A stretch of DNA of 64,000 nt, taken from assembly GCF_004664715.2 (NCBI RefSeq), contig NC_051069.1, positions 78,018,647 through 78,082,646 on the forward strand. The letters are read 5' to 3'. The stretch comes from Peromyscus leucopus. Its lineage: Eukaryota; Chordata; Mammalia; Rodentia; Cricetidae. Shown here one piece after another: positions 1-11,856 of the stretch. Every line of letters begins with the position of its first letter. Within the stretch, counting starts at the first letter, position 1. Under the pieces are notes generated by a model. The model worked only from the letters and a program-made list of their open reading frames with translations. It made no database searches and was not told the DNA's origin. Both the position numbers and the translations under genes were made by a program.

Positions 1-1658
1 CAGCATTAACCAGGTCTGTTTACCTGGAAGGGATAATGGGAGAGCCATATCCACATGCTGATCTGTGGTGAATTATACTCTGGTGTGCCGAATGATAATT
101 TTTCTTTACCTATGGTATAATATCAGAGTTAAGTAGGGGAACTAATTCCATGTCTAGCCAGCACTATCACTGTTAGATGTCGGCTGAGGCAATTCCCTCT
201 TCCCCTGACTTGAAACCTCTGGGCTGAAAGAATAAAGGCCTCTCATTCTAAGTTCTGAGAACTTTCACTCCTCCAGATGGCTAAGGACCTTCAAGGGTTT
301 TTCGTTGTAATGGTCCCGTGGGCAATCCTTGCTTCAGTTCCTTCTGCTATAACTTGGTGACATGCATTTGTCATGTTAGAGTTCAGGGTGCTAGTGGATG
401 CGAAGGAAGATGAGAAACCAGAGTCAGTAATGCTACAGGGGATCCCTGGAAAACAGGGGATTTTATTTTTCGGTGTTAGTTGGGTACTTATTGACCTGCA
501 CACTGCCCCTTCCCAGAGCTGACAGGGATATCTGCTGGGCCTATAATGCTGTTTTTCTGAACAGTCAATTGATTCCACAAAGGCTGGAGAAATATAGCCA
601 ACCCTTAGTGCTTAATAACAGGAACGTGTCCCTACATAACTCATGGTAACAAGCTTTGCTGACTTCCCCTTCCACTTGCCTTCCTAGAATTGCCAGGGAG
701 ATGTTCTTTGTGGTCTACTAGGCCTATTTCCCACTGGCTTCCCATATGACCTTTCAAAGACCCTATCAACCAGGAGACAGAGACTTCCCCAACCAGTTCT
801 ACTCTATGCAAATTTTATAAAATTCCCAGCTCTTTATGACACTCTCCATTACATTGATACAGATTTTTTTTTTTCTATTTCTAGATACTATAAAATTGAG
901 AGAGTGAAAAGATGAATGTTCAGGTTGTAATTTCCATCCGGAAACAGACCAGGAAAGTTGTTGCATAGGCAATTGATCACTTAAATTGGATTCTTGGAGC
1001 TGCCTTTTGCCGCCTCCTCCCACCTACAGATGGGTGTCCCCCTCTTGCCATCTCAGCAACCCTCGGGTCCATTGTACTTGCTCCTGGTTTGTATCTAGAC
1101 ATCTCCTGGTCAGTGGCAGTGCACCATCCACACAACACACTCTTCCTGTGAAAACCTAGAACTCTCACCTTTACTGTCCAGATCCCCCAGCTTATGTTCC
1201 TCTTTGGCTGCAGAATTTCTCCTTTGTTGCACTTTTTGTGTTGGCAGAGAGCATTCATACTGCAACTGTATTCTAAATATTCCAATAAAGAATTTTGATT
1301 GGCTTTTATTTTAGTGGGGTTTTTTAGCTCTAAGCATTATGAAATATGTCAGAAACTTGTTTCTCTACCTACCAGCTATTTCTTCTTCCTTACTAAAAAA
1401 ATTCTGATTTTATTGAGGATGTTACAGTACTCAGATGAAAATACCATCATTCTGTAGTATCCTTTGAGTCCATCACTGTAGACATAAACCTCCTCTGGTT
1501 TTTAAGAATGTTTGTGTTTCCCTGTATAGCTGCCATGACATTTTGCTATGATGGGGCCTTCCTCATTCTTGGAGCTCAGCTATTGTGAATAGAAGTGAAG
1601 CAACCACCATACATATGTTAGGGAAAGCCAAGATAACTTTAAAGGTCTTGATGTTTAG
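1..1658. other. Unassigned sequence, no gene seen
   Basis: I recognise no repeat, RNA gene or exon here. Short open frames on both strands (up to about 100 codons, minus strand near 977-1285) show no domain, signal peptide or compositional bias suggesting protein. An AATAAA occurs near 226-232, but without other LTR or gene features. Confidence 0.5.
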
Positions 1659-1659
1659 T

Positions 1660-1692
<33 letters not shown>
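1659..1692. repeat. (GT)n microsatellite
   Basis: An uninterrupted TG/GT dinucleotide tract of 34 bases lies immediately upstream of an ID-like fragment. Confidence 0.95.
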
Positions 1693-1696
<4 letters not shown>

Positions 1697-1703
1697 ATCA
1701 CTC

Positions 1704-1775
1704 AGTTGGGGATTCAGGGCTTACATGCTATGCAAGTGCTTTGCCAACCAGCTATACCCTAACCCTGATGTGTCT
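1704..1775 (-). mobile_element. ID/B4-type SINE fragment, antisense
   Basis: The stretch reads as the reverse complement of the ID-type tRNA-derived head. It carries 'atgctatgcaagtgct' followed by a degenerate version of the 'ctaccactgagctacaccc' motif. It is diverged and lacks an A-rich tail on the expected side, so it is an old fragment, either ID or the ID half of a B4. Confidence 0.6.
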
Positions 1776-2337
1776 GAACCAACAATTCAATGCCAGCAAT
1801 TAGCTATCCTTAGTCCTATTGTTTTGGAACAAAAATAATCTCCCATATCTTTTCAACTAATCTTAATTAAGTTTTCTGTTCTTTTATTCCAGGTTGAGTT
1901 GCTAAGTGCAACTGGTAACTTATCAATGTTTAGAATGTCCTAATAATGTAAGTAAACTCACCATGGCTTAAGAGACCAGAGTATTTATTACCTTGTGTAA
2001 TGAGACCATTGGGAGGACAGAATTGGAATGTGTTCTTCAACAGTCTGATATGTTTCTATGGGTGTTTTTGGTTTTATCCTCCTTTTCATGTTGCCTTACC
2101 TTCAGTGTAGTGCGCTGGTTCCCCACATTTCACCACATTCACTTGAGAAAAACTACCTCATCCCATTTTTAGTTTCTTGTTGACTGTTCCTCGCAGACTC
2201 AGTGGCCAACATCTGCCCATTTCTGAAGCAATGGCTATATGGGGAAAGTGGACACAATTGGGTTTCCTCGGCAAGGACACAGAGGTGAATGTTCACTGAG
2301 TGGGCAGCCACAAAGGCCTGCTATTCAGATACTAGTG
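1776..2337. other. Unassigned sequence
   Basis: AT-rich sequence with no repeat or gene that I recognise. Confidence 0.4.
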
Positions 2338-2642
2338 CTGGTGTAAGGTTGCAAACCCTGTGCATTTATAATTACATTTTAACATCCTAGATAAAAGCCA
2401 GTCTATGATTCCACAGGAAGGAATCATATATATACTGAACCCAGCAGGCATGCCAGACACCAGCTCACTAGTGATTCTATCTGTAAGGCTAGTGTCAGGT
2501 TGCATACCTTGAGCATTTAGAATTATATTTCAACATTCTAGACTGAAGTTAATCTCTTATTTCAGGGTACAGTGCACTTCACTGAACCCAGTAGACATGG
2601 AGCTGGACACCAGCTCACTGGTGATGGTGATTCTGTCTATAA
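2338..2642. repeat. Two-unit tandem duplication, about 150 bp
   Basis: Unit 1 (2338-2487) and unit 2 (2488-2642) align over nearly their full length. Both start 'gct(g/a)gtgt(a/c)aggttgca' and both end with 'gacaccagctcact(a/g)gtgat'. Units differ by scattered substitutions and small indels, so the duplication is not recent. The core does not match a repeat family I recognise. Confidence 0.8.
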
Positions 2643-3526
2643 CTTTATAGTATAATCATATAAGCTTTGTGGCAAAATAGGTTTCTTTGGATGAGATTTA
2701 CCCAGATCAGAGGATGAAAAATCAACATCCCTCATGTATTCCTCCATCTTCAATGTAGTGAATTAATACTCTTCAAAGGAAGAGCAGAAAAACAGTACAT
2801 CGGAAGGCAAAATACTAACTGGAGCACCCTCCTCACAAATATCATACAGAGAATCAGTTGACTGCCATTACTATCCATCATCCTATGTGACACATGGTAC
2901 CTGTAATTTCATATCCTTATAGTTTCCTTTGACAACAATGGGATAATAAAAAATGTATCAACATAGCCTCCCCACATAGAGGGCAGCAGAGTTTTACACA
3001 AGTATGTGCTGAATTGGTAAGTAAGACTAAAATCAAATAGGAAGAAGCCTCTCGTGAACTGGTAAGCATTACAGAATTGCATCTATTTATTGAAAACATA
3101 CCTTGGAAAACATTTGATTAAGTAACTCTTTTGTTCTATTAGCTAGGACACATAGTTAGGAAACACCCAGTGTCTGGCCCAATGGGCTACAAGTTAGAAG
3201 ATGGGCATATGAATAAGCAGCTGTTAAATTATTACAGTGTAGAAAGAGAAGCCACAGAGTCTTGTACAAGTGGATAGCAGATCTAAGAAGGCTTCAAAAA
3301 CAAAAACAAAACAGAGACGACTATGTTAGTTATGCTAATGTTAGCTATAGCAGAAGCAGCAATAACAAAAGCCAAGATTGTAATGGCTTGATATATAAAA
3401 GTTGTTCTTAATTGTCTAAGAGTTGATTGAAAATATTCTTGGTTAGTGAGTATTGGCATGACCAACAAGGTTATGAGGAGACAGAGAAGTTTTGCTCTAT
3501 GTGTGGAGACATAGTCCAATCCTGGC
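2643..3526. other. Unassigned; includes a hydrophobic minus-strand frame
   Basis: No repeat recognised. A 78-codon minus-strand frame (3519-3283) is rich in Ile, Ala, Val and Leu and could encode one membrane-spanning stretch. It ends right beside an LTR, and I cannot tie it to a known protein. An old retroviral envelope fragment is only a guess. Confidence 0.3.
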
Positions 3527-3892
3527 TGTTTTAGTTAGGGTTTCAATGCTGTGAAAAGAAACCATGACCATGTCAACTCTTATAAAGGAAAACATTTGAT
3601 TGGGGCTGGCTTATAGTTCAGAGGTTTAGTCCATTATAGTCATAGTGGGAAGCATGATGCCATGCAAGTAGACCTGGTGCTGGAGAGGTGGCTGTGAGTT
3701 CTACATCTGGATCTGCAGGCAGTAGGAAGAGAATGAATCACACTAGGCCTGGGTTGAACTTCTGAGACCTCAATACCTACCCCCAGTGACACACTTCCTC
3801 CAGTAATGCCACACCTACTCTAACAAGGCCACAACTCCCAATAGTGTCAGTTCCTACGAGCCTACAGGGCCATTTTCATTCAAACTACTACA
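3527..3892 (-). mobile_element. MaLR-type LTR, antisense
   Basis: Begins 'tgttttagttagggtttc', the reverse complement of the conserved LTR 3' end, and runs through 'cagtgacacacttcctcc' and 'aacaaggccacaa' to '...ctactaca'. It has TG...CA termini. The same family recurs at 32113-32447, where a perfect 5-bp target duplication supports ERVL/MaLR-class integration. Here the flanks (CTGGC/GTGGT) match only partly. The exact subfamily name is uncertain. Confidence 0.7.
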
Positions 3893-3983
3893 GTGGTCCT
3901 ATATCTTCAGTATGTTATGTTTTCTGGGTTCTCTGTGAGTGTTGAAATCTGGCCAGCTGATGGGAGAAGAGAGTAGTTAGGCA

Positions 3984-4381
3984 CAAATATGCTGTGGGAT
4001 GTTCTGTAACCTGTAAAAATGTGTTGCTATGATTGATTGATAAATAAAGCACTGATTGGCCAGTAGCCAGGCAGGAAGTATAGTATAGGTGGGACAAACA
4101 GAGAGGAGAATGCTGGGAAGAGGAAGGCTGAGGCTGAGAGACGCTGCAAGCCGCCACCATGAGAAGGAGATGTTAACATAGTGGTAAGCCACGGGACACA
4201 TGGCAACTTATAGATTACTAGAAATAGGTTAATTTAAGATATAAGAACAGATAGCAAGAAGCCTGCCACGGCCATACAGTTTATAAGTAATATAAGTGTC
4301 TGAGTGATTATTTTATAAGTGGGCTGCGGGACAGCTGAGGCTTGGCGGGACCCAGAGAGAAACATCCCAGCTATACAAATA
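3984..4381 (+). mobile_element. Solo class II ERV LTR, family A, with 6-bp TSD
   Basis: LTR body 3990-4375 starts TGCTGTGGGATG and ends GCTATA (the usual CA decayed to TA). It is flanked by the direct repeat CAAATA (3984-3989 and 4376-4381). A 6-bp duplication is typical of class II (ERV-K-like) integration. Internal landmarks shared with 40154-40552 are 'actgattggccagt', 'ggccaggcaggaagtata', 'aagaagcctgcca' and 'ggccatacagttt'. No internal region is present, so this is a recombined solo LTR. The family is common in cricetids; I cannot name it with certainty. Confidence 0.85.
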
Positions 4382-7314
4382 CATATACAAAAACATCAAT
4401 ATTTTATTTATGTTGAGGGGGATAAGATTTACACTTCATTGGCTAATACCTGTCACATGGCTCCATCTAGGTTTAGAGGGTTAAAAGTACAGTCCCTGCT
4501 CACGTAGCCTTTTTCTAAAACCAGCTCCAACCTACAGAAGGGAAGTGTGGGTCTGTGGTGGGCAGAAGGCAAGCTTTGCCCCAGAGTGCTTTCTGGAAGA
4601 GCTAGATTTAACATAGGGTTGTGGATGATAAATTAATCAACCAGATACTGACATACATCCCAGCTACAGACAAAATATTTGCAAGAACATTTCTAATGAT
4701 CGGCGTTTTGAAAGATGTAAAGTCATCTTTGCCAATTAAAAAGCTTTCAGAAGTTTCATATCTAATAGTGTCCAACAGAGCCATTCACAATGATGTATTT
4801 ATGTAGGACAAAGATCTGGAAAGCAATTTCTAGGGGAAGAGTGATGACTTCAATGTTCTTGCGATTAAAGCTGTCTGGGTATGAGACTGGATCATGAGTT
4901 CATCTGAGGTTTAGATAGAATCAGATGGATTCTGCGCCAGCCCCCCATTCTGGTGCTGTAAACTGAGCTAGCCGAGCATGGACCTAGAGCAAGGAAAGGT
5001 CAGCCAAGTTGTAGGGCAGAATTTGCTTGTGAGTTACTGGGGCAGCACATGGAAAGGGTCTGACCAGAGGGCCAATTAAACAACTGGTCTTTCTAAATCT
5101 TCTTTCCTCATGGTGGAGTCCACACTGCCTAAAAGTGCCCAGTGCCATCCTGCCTAAATTATTGCATGGTCATTGGGAAATAATACATCAGAAATAAGAG
5201 AGTCCAAACAAATAAATAATGTAGATGGAAACATTTATAAGTGACTGTGCTATGCAAATTGGTGGATTCATGACTTCTGTTTCTAGTCAATAGCATTTGA
5301 TACAGTTACGCTGGGGCAGCTCTTGAGTTGGAAGCTGGAAGTGAAGGGCCATCAATGTCCAGGTGCAAACTTTAGGATGCATTCTACAAGCCATGGCACA
5401 CCCCAGAAGGCTCTTGGTCAGCCAAATGGCCTAATTAAAAATGTGACAACTACGATTCTATCAGTTCAGTGTACTGAATTGCTCTTGACTCGCGCTGTCC
5501 TTTCCAGCCCTACCAACACTGTAATAATCCAGATTCTTGCAGCTTTCATGCAACAGCAACCTGAATAATCTTCTTGCCTCTAGCCTTACCTGCTCAGTAT
5601 GTGCTTAGAGGACTTTATCCAATGATTTCTTGGTTCATTCCTATTAAACCCTCCAATAAAGTAGTAGCACACAGGGTTTGTAATTTCAGCTCAGCTTTAT
5701 GGGCAGCGCAGGCTGAGATAGTGGTGCATGGTTTCATTTCTTAAGATTTCCTTTGTTTCAAGAGAGTCACACTGTGGGGGTGCTAAGTCAAAAAGAATGA
5801 GTAGCCCAGTGACTCTGAGGACATAACATCAGATTTCAGCTCCACCCATCTAAGATTGTCTGGACATCTTGGAGACAGACTGCACCCCTCAATCCTGAGC
5901 TGACAATGAAGCTGAGGTCTTGCTGCCAACTTACAGAAAAGGTGGAAAATAGGAGCATATAACCATTTTCAAGCACAGTGGGTCCAATGATAATATATGG
6001 AAAAATAAAATCTTTGCTGAAAAGGAATTTTAACTGTTTGCATATCTTCTCCCTAGAGAAAGAAATCCTAGGTACCTGGCCTTAAAGAGTGTGGTGGTCT
6101 CTAGCAATTTCTCTAATTACCTGTGAGCTAATTAGGGACTATTATGTATTCAGAAGTGAGAATTTTATTCTTCAAAATTTGCATTTCCAGCAAGAAACTC
6201 ATTTTCTATGCACCATAAGGTGAATGTTCCCTGCTGACTTCCTCTCCTTGAGAATAAGCTGGGCTCACTCTGGGACCACTATAATCAGAAGTCCATTAGG
6301 CAGAGCCCATGGAAGTCAGGAAAAGGGAGCTGACTTCTAGGGTACACAGAAGGGTCTAGAACTGTGGAAGCAGAAGCAAGTATTTGGAAGAACATGATTT
6401 GGACAGCTCCTTGGAGAAGCCACTTTGGAGTTTGCTCAGATATACCCACAGACTTTCTAGAACCAACCAGGCACCAGGCCTCCCACAAGTATGAAACAGC
6501 CCATGCCTAGCCCTGTTGCAAGTCAGGAGCTTTGGGTTGCGCAGATAGGGCCTGGCAAGGTATATGTAAGAGTGTTAGCATGAGGAGCATACACAGTCTG
6601 AGAAGTCCCCCTTTTCTCTGGATCCCTACTTCTGGTTTCCTTTTGGTGTCCCCGTGGGCTAAAGTCTCCCAGTTCTCAACCGTGTCACTGCATCTCAGGG
6701 TTGTGGCTTATTCTCCCTGAGGGACAGGGGGAAAGAAGGAAGAGATTGCCGCCTTCTACTAGCCACCTCTGAGCAGTGAGAATGGTCACAGGACTGTACC
6801 TCTTTAGGGAGCCTATTTTCCCAGAGAGCCCTCACTAATGCTGCTTCTCAGGAGCTAAGGGCTGTTGCCAAGACCTGGGAGTTTTGAGTTGTGAATCAGA
6901 ACAGGGTCAATATTTTAACTCCACCGAGGTTAGTGCACTTGTAACAAAAATTAGATTTGAGTGCTAAGTGGCTCAGATTCATAGTTATAACTCCTCATTA
7001 ACTGTTCAGCTTTGTCATGTCTATGTATTTGCAGTTTGTAATAACTTAGACTAGAGTCGGAAGACAGCTATGTGGCATATATACCACCACTGCCCTGTTC
7101 TCTGACCATGCTGTTGATCCATTATAGATTTATTTTACCAGGAACCCCAAAATACCCTACATTTGTGCTTGGCCAGGACCAAGTAACCTCTAAAATTTTA
7201 CATAAAATTCCTGGCAAATGATTGTTTCTAAATAGGCTAGCATCAGAATAAAAATCTAGCATACTCTAAAAATTTGCTTTGCAAAGCTCCCTCCATTTCC
7301 TTAACAAATACTCC
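4382..7314. other. Unassigned sequence, about 2.9 kb
   Basis: No repeat, RNA or exon recognised. Open frames of 60-81 codons (4319-4507, 4621-4806, 5323-5568 plus; 6488-6285 minus) lack recognisable domains. This is the longest stretch here without an obvious transposon, so it may be older unique sequence. Confidence 0.45.
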
Positions 7315-7373
7315 TGTTGTAATTTCTTTCTGTTGTGACAAATACTATGACCAAAAGCAACTTAAAGGAGTGA
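7315..7373 (-). mobile_element. MaLR-type LTR end, fragment
   Basis: Matches the first 60 bases of the antisense MaLR group seen at 15622 and 41206: 'tttctgttgtgacaaatac' then 'tatgaccaaaagcaactt'. The rest of the element is missing. Confidence 0.5.
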
Positions 7374-7598
7374 AAGTATCTGGTGATCATGTCTTCTTGC
7401 CTGATCTAACTTTTTTTTTAATATGAGGCAGCTTATTAATAAAAATGTATCAACTTAAATGCATGCTTTTATTTCTTTGTACAAAGTCAAAACTTCCTAT
7501 TACTGGTTCTGCATTCTTTCACTGACATCACATAAGTGAAGTTATTAATTTCAAATTAGTTCTACTCAATCCCTAAGTGAGACCCCAGTATAAGAAAT

Positions 7599-7782
7599 GC
7601 TGTTGCAGAGGCAGGTGGATCTCTGTGAGTTCGAGGCCAGCCTGGTCTATAAAGTGAGTTCTAGGAAAGGCGCAAAGCTACACAGAGAAACCCTGTCTCG
7701 AAAAAAACAAACAAACAAACAAACAAAAAAAAAACAAAAAAAAAGAAAAGAAAGAAAGAAAAAGAAAAAGAAAAGCTGTTGC
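7599..7782 (+). mobile_element. B1 SINE, 5'-truncated, with TSD
   Basis: B1 body 7607-7774 starts inside the consensus at 'aggcaggtggatctctg'. It carries the 'gcgcaaagctacacagaga' module, then a long CAAA/GAAA-rich tail. The direct repeat GCTGTTGC flanks it (7599-7606 and 7775-7782). The 3' module is the form I associate with cricetid B1. Confidence 0.9.
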
Positions 7783-8432
7783 TATGCAATTTCATGTTCA
7801 CTGTATGATGCAGTGGCAAGCTGATTTCTTCCCCTGAAGCTTGCCCAGGGAAAGAGAAAAATTATACAGAAAAGGTGTAGCAAGGGGAGTTTCATGTGTT
7901 TGCAACCATTTAAAGTATATCTGAAACAGGAAAGAAATGGTGATGGGAGAAGGAAGCCAGAGTGAACAGAAAAGTTAGTTCAGTGGAAATGACAATGAAT
8001 GACATGTAGCAACACTAAAGACAGCACACAGTTTGAGTGCCAATGCATGTGAGCCAAAGACCACTAGCAGCCAACAAAGCTGAGTTTCCTACACTGGAGA
8101 ACACATACAGTGGTAAAATAAGGGAATCTCAACAATAGGGTGTCAGGAAGTAGAGGAAACTCTACAGTGGATGTCACTAGATCTTGGAGGAGGAAAGGCT
8201 GAGTGGAATAGAAAATATAATTAGTTTAAAAAAATAAAAATAGTAATCACTCACTCTAGCTAGGATACCACCCCCAATTCTAGTGTCAGCTAGATTCCTG
8301 TGTCCTGCTCAGAAGGGGGATACTAGATATGGTCCAGCCTTAGGATGCAGCAGAAGATGGAATTCAGACTGGCATGAAAAGTAAAGATCTCATGACTATA
8401 AATCATTATTAAGTTGACTTAATCCAGTGACA
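7783..8432. other. Unassigned sequence
   Basis: No recognisable element between two B1 copies. Confidence 0.4.
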
Positions 8433-8615
8433 GACTTTCTGCTTTTTTTTTTTTTTTTTTTTTTTGGTTTTTCCAGACAGGGTTTCTCGATGTTGCTTTG
8501 GACCTCGCTCTGTAGACCAGGCTGGCCTACGAACCCACAGAGATCCACCTGCCTCTGCCTCCCAAGTGCAGGGATTAAAGGCGTGTGCCACCACCACCCA
8601 GTGACTTTCTGCTTT
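8433..8615 (-). mobile_element. B1 SINE, full length, antisense, with TSD
   Basis: A poly-T run leads into 'ccagacagggtttctcgat' and ends at 'gccaccaccaccca', the complete B1 in reverse. The direct repeat GACTTTCTGCTTT flanks it (8433-8445 and 8603-8615) without mismatch. Confidence 0.95.
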
Positions 8616-9959
8616 CTTGACTCACTTTCCAATGTTCTGGACCTCACATGTGAATATGGCAACATACAAAGAAAGAACAACTACCATCCTTCCTAGAGGC
8701 TCAGTGGTTCCAGTTGGATCAATTCTGGGTTGACTCAACTTTGCTGTTACACTAATGATGGGACTTCTTCAGGTACCTAGGCAGTTTATGCAGAAGGGAC
8801 CTGAAGAAAGACAAGGCTTGTTCCAGGGTAGTGACTGTGACAAGACATGAAGCATAAGCCCTGTGGGTCAGCATCTTCAACAGAACTCCACAAACTGAAC
8901 ATATGGAATGAATCTCAGAGACAATTTGAGTCATATTTAGTTCAGAGGCCATATTCTTAGAGTACAACACAGATAAATGATGCTCAGATAAAAAATGTCT
9001 TTTCCCTTTAAAGGATGCCTTCTATTCATGTAAAAAAAAAAAATCATTGCAGAGGCTTTGCTCCTCACATTGTGGCTCTGCACCATTGGTTCAGTCTCAT
9101 TTCAGAGATGCAGGAATTTATAATTGGTTTTACAATTGTCACTGAGGTACCTTAATGACTTTTTACAAAGTATTTGTTATATGAATGACATTACTGGGAA
9201 CCAAACTGAAGAGGAAATTAACCCATGCCCTGACCACCACCACACATCAAGCTGTTTATATTTAGCCTTGCTTTGTTCAAGATCTCAGCCATGTGCATCC
9301 AAAATTTAATTATAGGACAGACATCGTTTGGCTATTATGTGTTTATTGTATAATTGCCATAATTATATTTTCAGTGATTGTGGTGTCTATAACAGATTCA
9401 TGAAAATGAAAATTGACTGGTCAATAAAACTACTCCCTCACTCTGTTTCACACCTAGATATGGAATTGGAATTGGTTTTGGGTTAATTTTTCCTTTCTTC
9501 CTGTTTCTTTTCTTCTTTTCAGAGAGAGAAATACTGCTCCCAGGTGAAGAACAATTTTCTGTCTGAATGTCTCCAGGGTAGCATCTTCCACTTTTGTGGG
9601 AATTTTTGAAAAGAACCTTAACATTTTAATTGCATACATTTTTGAAGCTATTATTTAAGAATTATACCCCATGTATGTCCCAAAAGAAATGTATGGACTG
9701 GAAATAGAGAAAATTCAAAGCTTAATTAGACATTTATCTTAAAATAGGACAGAGTCCAGGTCCTTCATAAGGAAATGAATATGAGATAATGTGTGAGTAG
9801 CTAATGTGCCATTATGCAATGGACCTCTTCCTTCCCATGGAAGGCATCATTACTCAATCATCATGCTCTTCCACAAAAGCACAGGTACAGTTTAGCATCC
9901 TTCTCAGCACATCAGCTATGAGGTGCATGGCTACAGAGAAACTGGAATAGCCCTCAAAG
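8616..9959. other. Unassigned sequence
   Basis: No repeat or gene recognised. A short A-run lies at about 9032-9043. Confidence 0.4.
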
Positions 9960-10322
9960 GCTTGTGTGTTGAAGTCTTGGCTTTCAGCTTGGTGCTGGTG
10001 GAATGTGGTTGAACTTTTAAAAGAAAACTAATGGAAGGCTTTATTTAAGTCATGGGGGGCAGGGCATGCCCTTGAAAGGGAATTGTGGGATGCCAGTCTC
10101 TTCTCCCTTTAGTTTGCTTCCTGTCTTTGGTGAATAAAGCAGCTTTGTTTCATCATGTGCTCCTCCACTGTAACATGCTGCCTCACCACAGCCCAAAGCC
10201 AGTAGGACCCACCAACCATAGATGGAAACTCTAGAAACATAAGACACAATTAAACTCTTTCTCTTCAGAAGGTGATTATCTCAAGCGTTTTTTTTATGCA
10301 AAGAAAACTGATTAACAGAAAC
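9960..10322 (+). mobile_element. MaLR-type LTR, sense, diverged
   Basis: Landmarks are 'gggcatgcccttgaaaggg', 'tgtgctcctccact', 'ctcaccacagcccaaagcc' and the 3' end 'ggtgattatctcaag...tgattaacagaaaca'. This is the layout of rodent MaLR LTRs with AATAAA-like signals before a '...actaaca' terminus. The 5' boundary is approximate. Confidence 0.6.
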
Positions 10323-10372
10323 ATGGGCTCACTTTCTCCAGTGTTATAGAAAGCAGATGAAGGTAGGAATGA

Positions 10373-10493
10373 TTTTTTTTTAATCTAGATAGAGTTTCAC
10401 TATGTAGACCAGGCTGTCTTTGAACTCAAGGAATTCTGCCTGTCTCTGCCTCCCTAGTTCTGAGATTAAAGGTGTGTGCCACCATGCCTAGCT
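10373..10493 (-). mobile_element. B1-type SINE, antisense, old
   Basis: T-run, then 'tagagtttcactatgtagacc', 'aggctgtctttgaactcaag' and 'gattaaaggtgtgtgccacc'. It is diverged, and flanking duplications are not clear. Confidence 0.85.
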
Positions 10494-11656
10494 ATGAAGA
10501 GTATTATAGTTTTACCATGGGTTAGCCATGTGGTCAAATACACTATTTGTAAAGGCATTAGAAGGGGTATCTGTTAGACTAACCTAGATCTCCCATGCCA
10601 TGCATTTGATAGCTACTGAGTTCTAGAGAGCATTTAGTTGACTCACTTTTCAGAGGGGTCTAGTAAGTGTGCTGCTGCAGTACTCACTAGAGATGTTATA
10701 AACACTTCATCTCCTTGAGCCATTAGATAATAAAGAGGACTAGACCTTAGAATTGGGAGCACCAGCAAATGTCCATTGTGGACACTACTTTGTTTTGTGG
10801 TTTGTTTGTTTGGTTTTTTTTAATGAATTACACTGTCCTTTTCCTCTACTTGTTCCTGCAGAGTCCCTCCATAAGTTTTCCATCCTTCCTGACAGCATAC
10901 CCTTCTCCAATTCACAGTAGGGATCCCAGCCATATCCTTTCTTGAGTTCACTGTCATGTCCACTACTTCATGCATAACCTTGGTCTAAAGTTTTTGTCTA
11001 AATGTATGTTCACTCTAAAGCAGGGTGTAAAGTAACCCAGTCCTGTGTGTTGGCAAGGTGGAGAAAGTCTGGATGCTTCGACTGGATTTCCTCGGCAAAT
11101 GATAAGAACGAGGCTAGAGGTTCTCATTATTTGTAGGCCATTATTTTGTGAAAATAAAGGAAAATTAAACAATGACTATAAAATTTAGAATATGTTTATA
11201 AATGAATAATTCATACACAAAATGTCTGGTAACAAATCCATTCTGAAAAATTAATCCACAGTGTACTGTGAGGTCAGGGAAGGTTATATGTCAGTCACTT
11301 CTTGATGAAAACACGTTTCCCTCAGTCCTGTCTGTGTAACTGGGTGACTCTATTTCAATTGATCTGGAAGTAAAAGTGTGGGGATAACAGGTTATTTGAC
11401 TTTACTATGGCAGGTCGTGGCTTGGACCTACACCTCCTTCTTGCTTATCTCTTTAATGATGATGGTGGCCTTTGACTCCTCCTCAGAATGACTAAGATCT
11501 AACAAGACTTTACCATCTCAAGAATTCATATTTTGAACACTAGCCTAGTATCTTGTAAGGAATTTGCACGTCTTATTAACATGAGACTTTATTTTTCTTT
11601 CTTACAAAATGTTAATTTCTGGATCTGGTCTCATTCCAAGGAGCACTCATGGTGAT
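10494..11656. other. Unassigned sequence
   Basis: No repeat or gene recognised in this AT-rich stretch. Confidence 0.4.
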
Positions 11657-11731
11657 CAAGAAAGCCTTGCCCAAACTTTGTTTCCATAGTGTAGTGGTTA
11701 TCACATTCACTTCACGAAACAAGAAAGCCTT
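11657..11731 (+). pseudogene. tRNA-Val 5'-half retro-insertion with 12-bp direct repeats
   Basis: Bases 11680-11715 match the first 36 nt of tRNA-Val (A box 'tagtgtagtggtta' intact) and stop at the last base of the CAC anticodon. The T arm and 3' half are absent. From my recollection of the mammalian tRNA-Val sequence there are four differences, three at CpG sites. The direct repeat CAAGAAAGCCTT flanks a 51-bp insert (11657-11668 and 11720-11731). The insert also holds 11 bases before the tRNA part and GAAA after it. This is not a functional tRNA gene. I infer LINE-mediated insertion of a tRNA half, or a cDNA truncated at the anticodon. Confidence 0.75.
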
Positions 11732-11800
11732 AATCAAGCCATTGAAGATGGATGATGCCATCTTCAGAGTGTCAATGTATCTACAGTTTCTTCTCTGGGT

Positions 11801-11801
<1 letters not shown>

Positions 11802-11854
<53 letters not shown>
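11802..11854. repeat. (TG)n microsatellite
   Basis: Pure TG tract of about 53 bases. It accounts for the Cys-Val repeat frames seen in translation. Confidence 0.95.

Positions 11855-11856
<2 letters not shown>

Noticed and set aside
3283..3519. 78-codon hydrophobic minus-strand frame as a small membrane protein or retroviral envelope piece
   Set aside because: No motif beyond hydrophobicity, no promoter context, and it stops beside an LTR. Evidence is too weak for a named call.
11680..11715. Possible functional tRNA-Val gene
   Set aside because: Only the 5' half is present. There is no T arm, acceptor 3' strand or B box, and the piece lies inside a short duplication-flanked insert.
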